NCBI RefSeq assembly: GCF_014189505.1
Contig: NZ_CP050301.1
Span: 3,417,501 to 3,481,500, forward strand
Length of the DNA: 64,000 bases
Direction: 5' to 3'
From: Phyllobacterium sp. 628
GTDB taxonomy: Bacteria > Pseudomonadota > Alphaproteobacteria > Rhizobiales > Rhizobiaceae
Part shown: positions 37,896-46,059 of the stretch, one piece after another
Layout: every line of letters begins with the position of its first letter
Position numbering within the stretch: position 1 is the first letter of the stretch
Notes under the pieces: generated by a model
What the model was told of the DNA's origin: nothing
Databases searched by the model: none
Seen by the model: the letters and a program-made list of their open reading frames with translations, nothing else
Made by a program: the position numbers and the translations under genes

Positions 37896-38241
37896 CGCAA
37901 TCACCAATTGGCTGCACTCTGTCTTTATCGCTCAGTTGGATGCCTGGATGATATTCGGGCTTATTGGGCAGGCTTGTTTCACTATGCGTTTTTTTGTGCA
38001 GTGGCTTGCCTCGGAGAAAGTTAAACGCAGCGTTGTGCCTGTAGCCTTCTGGGTCTTCTCGCTGTTTGGCGGCGTTTTACTCCTTGTATATTCAGTGGTT
38101 CGTCGAGATCCGGTCTACATTGTGGGACAAGCGCTGGGTCTGTTTGTTTATATTCGCAATCTCTGGCTGATCGTGAACGAGAAATGGACAAAGACAGACC
38201 TTAATATTATTCCGGCAACGACGGAGACCATCCATGGCTGA
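37888..38241 (+). CDS. LpxB N-terminal-like small membrane protein, copy 1
   Basis: A 117-residue protein of the lipid-A-disaccharide-synthase N-terminal (LAB_N) domain family, despite the name unrelated to LpxB catalysis. Three hydrophobic helices are seen (about 18-40, 50-70, 76-95), with the conserved FTMRFFVQWLASEK, SVVPVAFWVFSLFGG and YIRNLWLI. About three quarters of its first 99 residues equal copy 2. It overlaps the GT2 stop by 8 bp and copy 2 by 8 bp. LAB_N proteins accompany GT2 enzymes and may anchor the GT2 or flip the lipid-linked sugar. Confidence 0.88.
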   Translation: MADAITNWLHSVFIAQLDAWMIFGLIGQACFTMRFFVQWLASEKVKRSVVPVAFWVFSLFGGVLLLVYSVVRRDPVYIVGQALGLFVYIRNLWLIVNEKWTKTDLNIIPATTETIHG

Positions 38242-38554
38242 CGCAATTACCAATTGGCTGCACTCGGTCTTTGTCGCCCAGTTCGATGCCTGGATCCTCC
38301 TCGGCTTCTTTGCCCAGGGCTGTTTCACCATGCGCTTTGTCGTGCAGTGGATTGCCTCGGAAAGGGCCAAGCGCAGCGTCGTCCCCGTAACATTCTGGTT
38401 CTTTTCGCTGTTTGGCGGCGTCTTGCTGTTTGTCTATGCCATTGTCCGCAAGGATCCCGTATTCATTGCCGGCCAAGGACTGGGACTTGTTGTGTATATT
38501 CGCAATCTCTGGCTGATCGCCAATGAGAAAAAGGCGATGACACAGGATACGTGA
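38234..38554 (+). CDS. LpxB N-terminal-like small membrane protein, copy 2
   Basis: A 106-residue tandem paralogue of the preceding gene: same start MADAITNWLHSVF, same FTMRFVVQWIASER, SVVPVTFWFFSLFGG and YIRNLWLIANEK, with conservative hydrophobic changes (I/V, L/F) and a shorter tail. The repeated block includes the bases before the start codon, so the junction with copy 1 resembles the GT2/copy-1 junction. The two may form a heterodimer, similar to paired small multidrug-resistance subunits, which is inference. Confidence 0.88.
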   Translation: MADAITNWLHSVFVAQFDAWILLGFFAQGCFTMRFVVQWIASERAKRSVVPVTFWFFSLFGGVLLFVYAIVRKDPVFIAGQGLGLVVYIRNLWLIANEKKAMTQDT

Positions 38555-38579
38555 GGACGACAACCCGCAAGGCACGATC

Positions 38580-40265
38580 ATGACCAACCCTGACCCTGCT
38601 TTTGCGGCTCGCGCAAAACTCCGCATCAGCCATTATCTGCTGTTGATTTTCATTTGCCTTGTATCGTTTGTGCCGGGGATCGCCTCGATTCCGCCGCTCG
38701 ACAGGGATGAATCGCGCTACATTCAGGCCACGCATCAGATGGCCGAGAGCGGCGATTACGTTGATATCCGCTTTCAGGAAGCATCCCGCTACAAGAAGCC
38801 TGTCGGCATCTACTGGCTGCAAAGTGCTGCGCTGAAACTGACGGGTTACAACGACAAGGCGCCTGTCTGGACGTACCGGCTCGTGTCAGTCGCCGGTGCG
38901 ACACTTGCCGTGCTGGCTACGGCAGCACTGGGCGCTTTCCTGTTTGGTCAAAGCGCCGGGTTGATGGCAGGTATGGCCCTTGCAGCCATCGTCATGCTCG
39001 GTTTTGAAGCCCGCGTCGCCAAAACCGATGCAACGCTTTTGGCGACTGTCGTCTTCGCGCAAGGCGCGCTGGCGGCAATGTGGATGGCAAGCCGCGAGAA
39101 AGCACCGGTGAAATGGGCCCCGGCGCTTATATTCTGGATTGCGACAGCCGTGGGAATTCTCATCAAAGGCCCTATCACGCCCTTCGTCAGTGTTTTGACT
39201 GCCGCCACACTCTGCATCTTCTACCGCGAATGGCAGTGGTTGAAGCGATTGAAACCGCTCGGCGGCCTCGCCATTCTGCTCGTCATTGTTCTGCCTTGGC
39301 TCATTATGATCACGCTGAAAAGCGGCGGCGCATTCTTTACCGAGTCGGTCGGCAATGATCTTCTATCAAAGGTAGGCGATGGACAGGAAAGCCATGGCGC
39401 TCCCCCCGGCTACTTCGCGCTGATCTTCGTTGTCTTCATCTGGCCATTCGGTGTCATGGCCATCCGTGGCGGTTTGCAGGCTCTGAGCCGTTTCCGCACC
39501 GATCCGCGTCTGGCCTTTCTCACCGCCTGGTACATCCCTTACTGGCTGGTCACAGAGCTGATCCCAACCAAGCTGCCGCATTATATCCTTCCTGCCTACC
39601 CCGCGCTGCTTCTCATGATGGCATGGGCGATTGATACGGGCATCGCGAGCAAGCCCTATAGCGGACGCTGGCAGATTTGGCTTGAACGCTTGACGCTGGC
39701 CGGGCTTGCCGTAGCCACATTGGCATTGATGGGTGCTGGCACGATCTTGCCGTGGGTCATGGCGCAAACCATTTCTCTTCGGGGAATTGTTGCGTTCTTC
39801 ACGGCAGCGGCAGCTGGCGTTTTCGCCAGCGGTTTTTTTCTCAAGCACAATCTGAAACTCGCCATTCAGGCGGCGTCGGGTTTTGCCATCGTTACACTAG
39901 CCTTGCTCACATGGGGCGTTGTCCCGGCAATCACGCCGATCTGGATGAGCCCGGCGATCAACCAAGCTTTCAATGAAGCCAAGCCTTGCCCGGACAGCAT
40001 TCTTGCCTCAGCTGGTTACGCTGAACCGAGCCTTGTCTTTCTGGCGGGGACAAAAACAGTTCTGACCGACGGTGCAGGCGCAGCAAAACACCTGCTCGGC
40101 AATCCATCCTGTGCGATTGCAGCTGTCGATGAACGCAATCAGGCGGATTTTTACCAGAACCTGCCGCAGGGCGATAAATCAGTTGTCATCGTCGGCACCG
40201 CTTCGGGTATCAACTACAGCAAAGGCCGCAAGACCACGGTGACTTTGTACAAAGCTGTGCAGTAA
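38580..40265 (+). CDS. ArnT/PMT-like lipid-linked glycosyltransferase (GT39/83 type)
   Basis: Integral membrane glycosyltransferase of 561 residues with about 12 transmembrane helices. The first periplasmic loop holds the acidic catalytic motif PPLDRDESRY (about 38-47), followed by SRYKKPVGIYWLQS, both typical of ArnT-like enzymes that take sugar from a polyprenyl phosphate. KLPHYILPAYPALLLM is another family motif. A C-terminal periplasmic domain of about 90 residues (from NEAKPCPDS) completes it. With the GT2 and LAB_N genes upstream and a UDP-glucose dehydrogenase nearby, transfer of a uronic acid to lipopolysaccharide is a reasonable inference. Confidence 0.88.
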   Translation: MTNPDPAFAARAKLRISHYLLLIFICLVSFVPGIASIPPLDRDESRYIQATHQMAESGDYVDIRFQEASRYKKPVGIYWLQSAALKLTGYNDKAPVWTYRLVSVAGATLAVLATAALGAFLFGQSAGLMAGMALAAIVMLGFEARVAKTDATLLATVVFAQGALAAMWMASREKAPVKWAPALIFWIATAVGILIKGPITPFVSVLTAATLCIFYREWQWLKRLKPLGGLAILLVIVLPWLIMITLKSGGAFFTESVGNDLLSKVGDGQESHGAPPGYFALIFVVFIWPFGVMAIRGGLQALSRFRTDPRLAFLTAWYIPYWLVTELIPTKLPHYILPAYPALLLMMAWAIDTGIASKPYSGRWQIWLERLTLAGLAVATLALMGAGTILPWVMAQTISLRGIVAFFTAAAAGVFASGFFLKHNLKLAIQAASGFAIVTLALLTWGVVPAITPIWMSPAINQAFNEAKPCPDSILASAGYAEPSLVFLAGTKTVLTDGAGAAKHLLGNPSCAIAAVDERNQADFYQNLPQGDKSVVIVGTASGINYSKGRKTTVTLYKAVQ

Positions 40266-40286
40266 AAAATTCGGCTGCATCAGCAG

Positions 40287-40410
40287 TGTGCGTGGTTCGA
40301 CAAGCTCACCATGAGGGAGATGGATGATTGCGGGGAGCCATATTCTGCAATCTTTCCGATTAGCTTTGCAGCGACACTCTCCCTCATGGTGAGCTTGTCG
40401 AACCACCCAA
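40287..40410. repeat. Inverted-repeat element, copy 3
   Basis: Left arm at 40289 (TGCGTGGTTCGACAAGCTCA) and its reverse complement ending near 40407. The interior shares GGGAGCCATATTCTGC and a GATTxGCTTTGCAG segment with copy 2. It lies between two convergent genes and could also act as a bidirectional terminator through its long stem. Confidence 0.87.
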
Positions 40411-40431
40411 AATAGATATGCAGATGTTGTT

Positions 40432-41751
40432 TTAAGCGCTCTTGCCCAGCAGCGGACGGCCGAGCGAGTAATATTCCAGCCCTGTGCCCTCGAGATCCTG
40501 CTCGCCATAGACATTGCGCAGATCGAACAGGAGATTGCCCTTCATCAGGCCTGCCACTTTCTTCAGATCCAGTGCCCGATAGGCGTTCCATTCCGTTAGC
40601 AGTACAGTAATTTCCGCTCCCTCGATGGCTTCATACGCGGATTTACACCAGACAACACCCGGCAGCACTGCTTCCGCAGCGGATCGTGCTTCGGGGTCAT
40701 GCGCCCGCACTGTCAGACCAGCCTTTTGGAGGGCGGGAATGATGTCGAGCGAGGGTGACTCGCGAATATCATCCGTATTGGGTTTGAAAGCGATCCCCAG
40801 CGCTGCGACAGTCTTGGCACCACTCTTGCGGGCTGCTTCGATGACCCGCTCCGCCATGGAGCGCTTGCGCTGCTCATTCACCGTAACGACCTGCTCGATC
40901 AGCGTCTGTGGTGCATTCATCTTCCGGCCGGTCGCCGCATAGGCCCGGGTATCCTTGGGGAAGCAGGAACCGCCAAAACCCGGACCCGCATGCAGGAACT
41001 TCGAGCCAATGCGATTGTCCATGCCGATGGCGCGGGCAACATCCTGCACATTACCGCCGGTCTTTTCACACAGATCGGCAACCTCGTTGATAAAGGTCAC
41101 TTTCATCGCCAGAAATGCATTGGCCGCATATTTGATGATCTCGGCGTTTTCCAGTGTCGTGACAATCATTGGCGTTTCGCGCAGGTAAAGCGGGCGATAA
41201 ACCCGCTTCATGGCGTCGGAGCCGCGCTGATCATGCACGCCGACCACAACACGGTCCGGCCGCAGGAAATCTTCAACTGCTGATCCCTCCCGCAGGAACT
41301 CAGGGTTCGATACCATGGAAAACGCAACGTCTGGCCGTGCCTTGGCGATATGAGCGCGCACATCAGCATTGGTGCCAACGACGACAGTCGACTTGATGAC
41401 AATCACAGCACCGGGCTTCATTGCCGCAGCAATCTCGTCAGCGGCTGCATAGATATATTGCAAATCGGCTTCACCATCACCGCGGCGCGAAGGCGTACCA
41501 ACGGCAATGAAAATAACGTCGGCATCGGCTACGGTGGAGGCAAGTTCAGTGGTAAAAATCAGGCGGCCGTCGCGAGCATTGCGTGTCAGCAACTCATCAA
41601 GACCCGGCTCATAAATCGTGACTTCACCCGCCTGCAAGCGTTCGATGATCGCCGGATTTTTGTCCACGCAGGTGACCTGAAAACCGAATTCGGCAAAACA
41701 GACACCCGAAACCAGACCGACATAGCCAGTCCCGATCATCGCAATCTTCAT
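40432..41751 (-). CDS. ugd: UDP-glucose 6-dehydrogenase
   Basis: NAD-dependent enzyme oxidising UDP-glucose to UDP-glucuronate, the precursor of glucuronic and galacturonic acid in rhizobial polysaccharides and LPS. The 439-residue protein has the Rossmann motif IGTGYVGLVSG (about 6-16), FIAVGTPS, KSTVVVGT, the catalytic Cys263 in FGGSCFPKDT and FKPNTDDIRESPS. Start at ATG 41751; a GTG directly before it is the only alternative. It is convergent with the glycosyltransferase operon across repeat copy 3. Confidence 0.95.
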   Translation of the reverse strand: MKIAMIGTGYVGLVSGVCFAEFGFQVTCVDKNPAIIERLQAGEVTIYEPGLDELLTRNARDGRLIFTTELASTVADADVIFIAVGTPSRRGDGEADLQYIYAAADEIAAAMKPGAVIVIKSTVVVGTNADVRAHIAKARPDVAFSMVSNPEFLREGSAVEDFLRPDRVVVGVHDQRGSDAMKRVYRPLYLRETPMIVTTLENAEIIKYAANAFLAMKVTFINEVADLCEKTGGNVQDVARAIGMDNRIGSKFLHAGPGFGGSCFPKDTRAYAATGRKMNAPQTLIEQVVTVNEQRKRSMAERVIEAARKSGAKTVAALGIAFKPNTDDIRESPSLDIIPALQKAGLTVRAHDPEARSAAEAVLPGVVWCKSAYEAIEGAEITVLLTEWNAYRALDLKKVAGLMKGNLLFDLRNVYGEQDLEGTGLEYYSLGRPLLGKSA

Positions 41752-41840
41752 CACATCTATCCAATCCGTAAGCTCAATTTGGCGCAGACATTTCGCACAT
41801 TAGCGCGGCGCTGCCAATCGCGGGAATTATGCTCAATTCA

Positions 41841-41876
41841 AAACGCCAGCTGCGAGTGCGCGGCTGGCGTTTTTGT
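41841..41876 (-). terminator. Terminator after the aldo/keto reductase gene
   Basis: A 10-bp stem (AAACGCCAGC / GCTGGCGTTT) with a 12-base loop. T-runs flank it on both strands (GTTTTG on minus, TTTTTG on plus). It lies 31 bp beyond the stop at 41907. Confidence 0.8.
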
Positions 41877-41906
41877 ATTGCTTATTTAGGGCGCATGATC
41901 GCCGGT

Positions 41907-42968
41907 TCAAGCCAGTTTCGGCGGCGTGCGCTGGGGACCCCGGCGCTCGGCAGATGCAGCCCAGAGATTGATATCGGCATCGTTTGCATAGATATCAATT
42001 TCAGCCAGTTCAGCCGCTGTGAACTCCAGATTGTCGAGTGCCTTGACACAATCGATAACCTGTTGCGGTTTGCTTGCACCGATAAGCGCTGTGGTAATCC
42101 GTCCGCCGCGCAAGACCCAGGCCAGCGCCATCTGAGCCAGCGTCTGGCCGCGTTTGCTGGCAATCGCGTTCAGCGCCCGAATGTTCTCGATGTTCTGTTC
42201 ACTGAGGAATGCGGGGTTGAGCGATTTGCCCTGTGCCGCGCGACTCTCGTCCGGCACACCCTTCAAATACTTGTCGGTGAGCATGCCCTGCGAGAGCGGC
42301 GAGAACACGATCGAGCCAATACCGAGGTCTTCCAGCGTATCGACAAGACCGTCTTCTTCAATCCAGCGGTTGATCATCGAATAGCTTGGCTGATGGATCA
42401 GGCAAGGCGTACCCAATTCTTCCAGAATAGCCGCAGCTTCGCGGGTGCGCTGCGAATTGTAGGAGGAGAGGCCGACATATTGGGCCCGGCCGGAGCGCAC
42501 GATATGATCCAGCGCCATCATCGTCTCTTCCAGCGGTGTGTCCGGATCAAAACGATGCGAATAGAAAATATCGACATAGTCGAGGCCTAGCCGCTTCAGG
42601 CTCTGGTCACAGCTGGCAATCATATATTTGCGGCTGCCCCATTCGCCGTAAGGGCCCGGCCACATGCCATAACCCGCCTTCGACGAAATGATCAGTTCGT
42701 CGCGATAGCCCTTGAAATCATTGCGCAGGATTTCGCCGAATGCTTCTTCAGCCGAACCTGGAGGCGGGCCGTAATTGTTGGCCAGATCAAAATGCGTGAT
42801 GCCGAGATCGAAAGCCTGATGGCAAATCGCCTGCTTCACCTGATGCGGCGTATCATGACCGAAATTGTGCCACAACCCTAGGGAAATTGCCGGCAATTTG
42901 AGACCGCTTTTGCCGCAGCGATTGTACTTCATGGCGTCGTAACGTTTGGAGTCTGCAGTCCATCTCAT
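41907..42968 (-). CDS. Aldo/keto reductase, YghZ-type
   Basis: NADPH-dependent oxidoreductase of the AKR14/YghZ (L-glyceraldehyde-3-phosphate reductase) group. The 353-residue protein carries the catalytic set in FDLANNYGPPPG (Asp, Tyr about 65), SSKAGYGMWPGPYG (Lys) and YSHRFD (His), then GLSSYNS and the cofactor segment IVFSPLSQGMLTDKYL. YghZ-type insertions (MWPGPYGEWGSRKY) are clear. Start at ATG 42968 preceded by GGGAAGAGA; a TTG two codons earlier is rejected. Transcribed alone with its own terminator. Confidence 0.9.
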   Translation of the reverse strand: MRWTADSKRYDAMKYNRCGKSGLKLPAISLGLWHNFGHDTPHQVKQAICHQAFDLGITHFDLANNYGPPPGSAEEAFGEILRNDFKGYRDELIISSKAGYGMWPGPYGEWGSRKYMIASCDQSLKRLGLDYVDIFYSHRFDPDTPLEETMMALDHIVRSGRAQYVGLSSYNSQRTREAAAILEELGTPCLIHQPSYSMINRWIEEDGLVDTLEDLGIGSIVFSPLSQGMLTDKYLKGVPDESRAAQGKSLNPAFLSEQNIENIRALNAIASKRGQTLAQMALAWVLRGGRITTALIGASKPQQVIDCVKALDNLEFTAAELAEIDIYANDADINLWAASAERRGPQRTPPKLA

Positions 42969-43073
42969 GATCAATCTCTTCCCTGTCGTCTTTGCATGCC
43001 GCGCTGAACGAATCCCGTTTCAGCGCGCCGGACTATGAACGAAAGTCATAATGATGTCATGACATGAAATAGC

Positions 43074-43098
43074 GAAGCCGCTCTTCTGAAGCGGCTTC
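43074..43098 (-). terminator. Hairpin after the sugar ABC ATPase gene
   Basis: A 9-bp stem (GAAGCCGCT / AGCGGCTTC) with a 7-base loop, 9 bp beyond the stop at 43107. The T-run on the minus strand is weak (CTATTT), so termination may be partial. Confidence 0.6.
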
Positions 43099-43106
43099 AT
43101 ATGCAT

Positions 43107-44108
43107 TCAACCCTTGATGATCATATCCTTGTCATCGAAGCGATAAGTTCGCCCGGCATCCGGGGTGGCATAAAGCACATCATCGACATTGTACTGGTGT
43201 TCGCCGAACAGACGCACCGTCAGCGGACCGAAATCGGTCTGCAGATAGATGATCGTGTCGGCACCAAGATGCTCGACATGGATGACCGAACCCTTCCACG
43301 TGCCGGATGTCTTGCTAATCTGGATATGTTCAGGCCTGATACCAACATTCTTGGCCGTGGCATCGCCGAGCTTTGCACCCTCAATCAGGTTCATCTGCGG
43401 CGAGCCGATAAACCCGGCAACAAACAGCGTTTGCGGTGAATTATAAAGCTCCATTGGCGAGCCAACTTGCTCGATCTGCCCTTTATTCATCACGACGATT
43501 TTGTCAGCAAGCGTCATCGCTTCCACCTGATCATGCGTCACATAGATCATGGTGGCTTTCAGCTGGCGGTGCAGACGGGCAATCTCGAGCCGTGTGTTGA
43601 CGCGCAAAGCCGCATCCAGGTTCGACAAGGGTTCATCGAACAAAAAGAGCTGCGGCTCACGCACAATCGCACGGCCGATCGCTACACGCTGGCGCTGACC
43701 ACCAGACAGTTCGGAAGGGCGACGCTCCAGATAATCATCGAGCGACAACATGGCTGATGCGATCCTGGTGCGTTCCTTGATTTCTTCTGCCGGCTTGCCT
43801 GCCTGTTTCAGGCCGAGGCCCATATTGTCGCGCACCGACAGGTGCGGATAGAGCGCATAGGTCTGGAACACCATGGCAATACCGCGCTTAGCGGGCGGTG
43901 TGTTGTTGACCTTTTTGCCATCAATCAAAATCTCGCCAGAGGTTGCATCCTCAAGCCCCGCGATGACTCGCAGAAGGGTGGACTTGCCACAGCCGGAAGG
44001 TCCGACAAAAATCACAAATTCGCCGTCCTCGACCTCAAGGTCGATGCCTTTGAGCACGTCCACATGACCAAAAGACTTACGAATATTTTCTATCTTCAAA
44101 GAACCCAA
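43107..44108 (-). CDS. Sugar ABC transporter ATPase (MalK/UgpC family)
   Basis: ATP-binding subunit energising carbohydrate import. Walker [12 protein letters not shown] (about 36-46), Q-loop FQTYALYPHL, signature [15 protein letters not shown], Walker [13 protein letters not shown] and switch His in YVTHDQVEAMT, then a C-terminal TOBE/OB regulatory domain (about 235-333; VGIRPEHIQI). The frame has no ATG at the N-terminus; TTG 44108 is the plausible start because MGSLKIENIRKSF is the usual family opening. Last gene of the murQ-transporter operon. Confidence 0.9.
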   Translation of the reverse strand: MGSLKIENIRKSFGHVDVLKGIDLEVEDGEFVIFVGPSGCGKSTLLRVIAGLEDATSGEILIDGKKVNNTPPAKRGIAMVFQTYALYPHLSVRDNMGLGLKQAGKPAEEIKERTRIASAMLSLDDYLERRPSELSGGQRQRVAIGRAIVREPQLFLFDEPLSNLDAALRVNTRLEIARLHRQLKATMIYVTHDQVEAMTLADKIVVMNKGQIEQVGSPMELYNSPQTLFVAGFIGSPQMNLIEGAKLGDATAKNVGIRPEHIQISKTSGTWKGSVIHVEHLGADTIIYLQTDFGPLTVRLFGEHQYNVDDVLYATPDAGRTYRFDDKDMIIKG

Positions 44109-44136
44109 TGTCTTGTTCCCGTCTTCAATTTCTTAA

Positions 44137-45204
44137 TTATAGGTCTATTGGCTTGCCGGTCCGCACGCTTTCGTCGGCCGCGAGGCAAACGCTGAGCGAG
44201 CGCACGGCATCCTGCATGTGGCGGCCAAGATCGAGATTTTCGCGGATAGCCTTGAGCACGAAAGCCTGTTCCAGATCGCACAATTCCTGGTGGCCGGGCT
44301 CCCCTGCCATGTTGAGCAGATCATCCGGCTTGGCAAAACGGCCATCGTCACCGCGTTTGGCCGAATGCAATCGAATGGTCGACGTCTTGGTGTGCGAGTC
44401 GATATCGTCTGATTTGGCATTTTGGTCCATGACGATGGACACGCAGCCATTGGGCGAGATCACATCCTTCACGAAGAACGCCGTTTCCGACATCATCGGA
44501 CCCCAACCCGCTTCATACCAGCCGACGGAATTGTCATCGAACAGCACCTGCAGATGACCGTAATTGTACATCTTGGCATCGATTTCATCGGAAAGCCGAA
44601 CGCCCATGCCACGCACCTGTACCGGCTTGGCATCGGTGATCTGCAACATCACGTCAAGATAATGCACGCCGCAATCAACGATTGGCGATGTGGTCTGCAT
44701 CAGGGCCTTGTGGGTTTCCCATGTCGCGCCGCTGGACTGCTGGTTGAGGTTCATGCGGAAGACGTAGGGGCCGCCGAGCTTGCGGGCTTCCTCAATCAGA
44801 CGCACCCATGAGGGATGGTGGCGCAAGATATAGCCGATCACCAGCTTGCGGCCATGCTGTTTGGCGGCAGCAACCACCCGCTCCGCGTCGGCAACCGTTG
44901 TTGCCAAAGGCTTTTCGACAAAAACGTCGGCACCTGCTGCCATCGCCGCTACTGCATAATCCGCATGGCTATCAGAATACGTGTTGATCGACACCAGTTC
45001 CGGCTTCAAATCGGCCAATGCCTGATCGAAAGACGGATGGATTGTATAACCTTGCAACTCTTCAACCAGCGGCACGACCGAGCGATTCACCAGACCGACA
45101 ATCTCGAAGCCGGGATTGTTGTGGTAGGCGAGCGCGTGGCTTCTGCCCATATTGCCGAGGCCGGCGACAAGAACCCGGATGGGCTTTTGCGCATTCGCAC
45201 TCAT
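44137..45204 (-). CDS. Gfo/Idh/MocA-family oxidoreductase
   Basis: NAD(P)-dependent dehydrogenase family. The 355-residue protein has the N-terminal Rossmann motif VLVAGLGNMGRSHALAYH (about 11-28), the family's EKPLATT (Lys about 97) and a C-terminal alpha/beta domain with DCGVHYLDVMLQI (catalytic-type His). Its ATG overlaps the permease stop by 3 bp, so it belongs to the transporter operon, and the ATPase gene follows. Substrates of the family include sugars, amino-sugar nucleotides and inositols; here oxidation of the imported sugar or its lactyl or N-acetyl derivative is a guess. A frame extension to 45399 is rejected. Confidence 0.88.
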   Translation of the reverse strand: MSANAQKPIRVLVAGLGNMGRSHALAYHNNPGFEIVGLVNRSVVPLVEELQGYTIHPSFDQALADLKPELVSINTYSDSHADYAVAAMAAGADVFVEKPLATTVADAERVVAAAKQHGRKLVIGYILRHHPSWVRLIEEARKLGGPYVFRMNLNQQSSGATWETHKALMQTTSPIVDCGVHYLDVMLQITDAKPVQVRGMGVRLSDEIDAKMYNYGHLQVLFDDNSVGWYEAGWGPMMSETAFFVKDVISPNGCVSIVMDQNAKSDDIDSHTKTSTIRLHSAKRGDDGRFAKPDDLLNMAGEPGHQELCDLEQAFVLKAIRENLDLGRHMQDAVRSLSVCLAADESVRTGKPIDL

Positions 45205-46040
45205 TTGACTGCTCCTGATGTAATGCCGCGGATCAATTGCCGCGAGAAGAGGAAGTAGAGGGCGAGGACTGGCAGGATCGCCAGCGTCAGCGCGGCAAGA
45301 ACCGCATTCCAGTTGGTGACGAACTGACCGATAAACACCTGCGAGCCGAGCGTGACAGTCTTGGTCGCGTCGCTTGGCGCCAGAATCAGCGGGAACCACA
45401 GATCGTTCCAGATCGGGATCATGGTGAATACGGCAACGGTCGCCATTGCAGGCCGTACCAAAGGCAGCACAAGCCGGAAGAAGATCGAATATTCCGAAAG
45501 CCCGTCAATGCGGCCGGCATTCTTCAGATCATCGGACACTGTACGCATGAACTCCGTCAAAATGAACACGGCGAGTGGCAGGCCCTGCGCCGTATAGACG
45601 AGGATCAGCGCGGTCAGCGTATTCACAAGGCCGGTCGCAACCATCCCCTGCAGAATTGCTACGGTCCCCAAACGGATCGGGATCATGATGCCGAGCGCCA
45701 GATAAAGCCCCATCAGCGAGTTGCCGCGAAAACGGTATTCAGACAAGGCGAAGGCTGCCATGGCACCAAACAGCAGCACAAAGAAAATCGACACGGACGT
45801 GACGATCAGGCTGTTCTGGAAATACAGGGTGAAATCGCCCTGCTTCAGAACGGTTTCATAGCCGATCAAACTGAAACTGGTTTCGTTGGGCAAACCGAGC
45901 GGATTGCGGAAAATCGATGCCCGATCCTTGAACGAGTTGATAACAGTCAGGAATACCGGGAACAATGCGATAACGGTGTAGATGATCAGCGCGGCATGAA
46001 CGAGACTGGAACGGAGAGGTGATGTACGGGCTTTTGCCAT
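45201..46040 (-). CDS. Sugar ABC transporter permease (MalG type)
   Basis: Six-helix inner-membrane permease of 279 residues. The cytoplasmic EAA loop reads RTVSDDLKNAGRIDGLSEYSIFFRLVLPLVRP in outline (about 180-211), containing the conserved Gly three residues after the A-x-x-D. The N-terminal PVFLTVINSFKDRASIF and C-terminal LYFLFSRQLIRGITSGAVK are typical of the CUT1 subfamily. It starts at ATG 46040, 19 bp after the companion permease, and overlaps the oxidoreductase gene. Confidence 0.9.
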   Translation of the reverse strand: MAKARTSPLRSSLVHAALIIYTVIALFPVFLTVINSFKDRASIFRNPLGLPNETSFSLIGYETVLKQGDFTLYFQNSLIVTSVSIFFVLLFGAMAAFALSEYRFRGNSLMGLYLALGIMIPIRLGTVAILQGMVATGLVNTLTALILVYTAQGLPLAVFILTEFMRTVSDDLKNAGRIDGLSEYSIFFRLVLPLVRPAMATVAVFTMIPIWNDLWFPLILAPSDATKTVTLGSQVFIGQFVTNWNAVLAALTLAILPVLALYFLFSRQLIRGITSGAVK

Positions 46041-46059
46041 GATGTGAACCTTTCCGATT

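Noticed and set aside
45205-45399. N-terminal extension of the Gfo/Idh oxidoreductase
   Set aside because: It overlaps the permease gene in a different frame, and the Rossmann motif begins just after the ATG at 45204.
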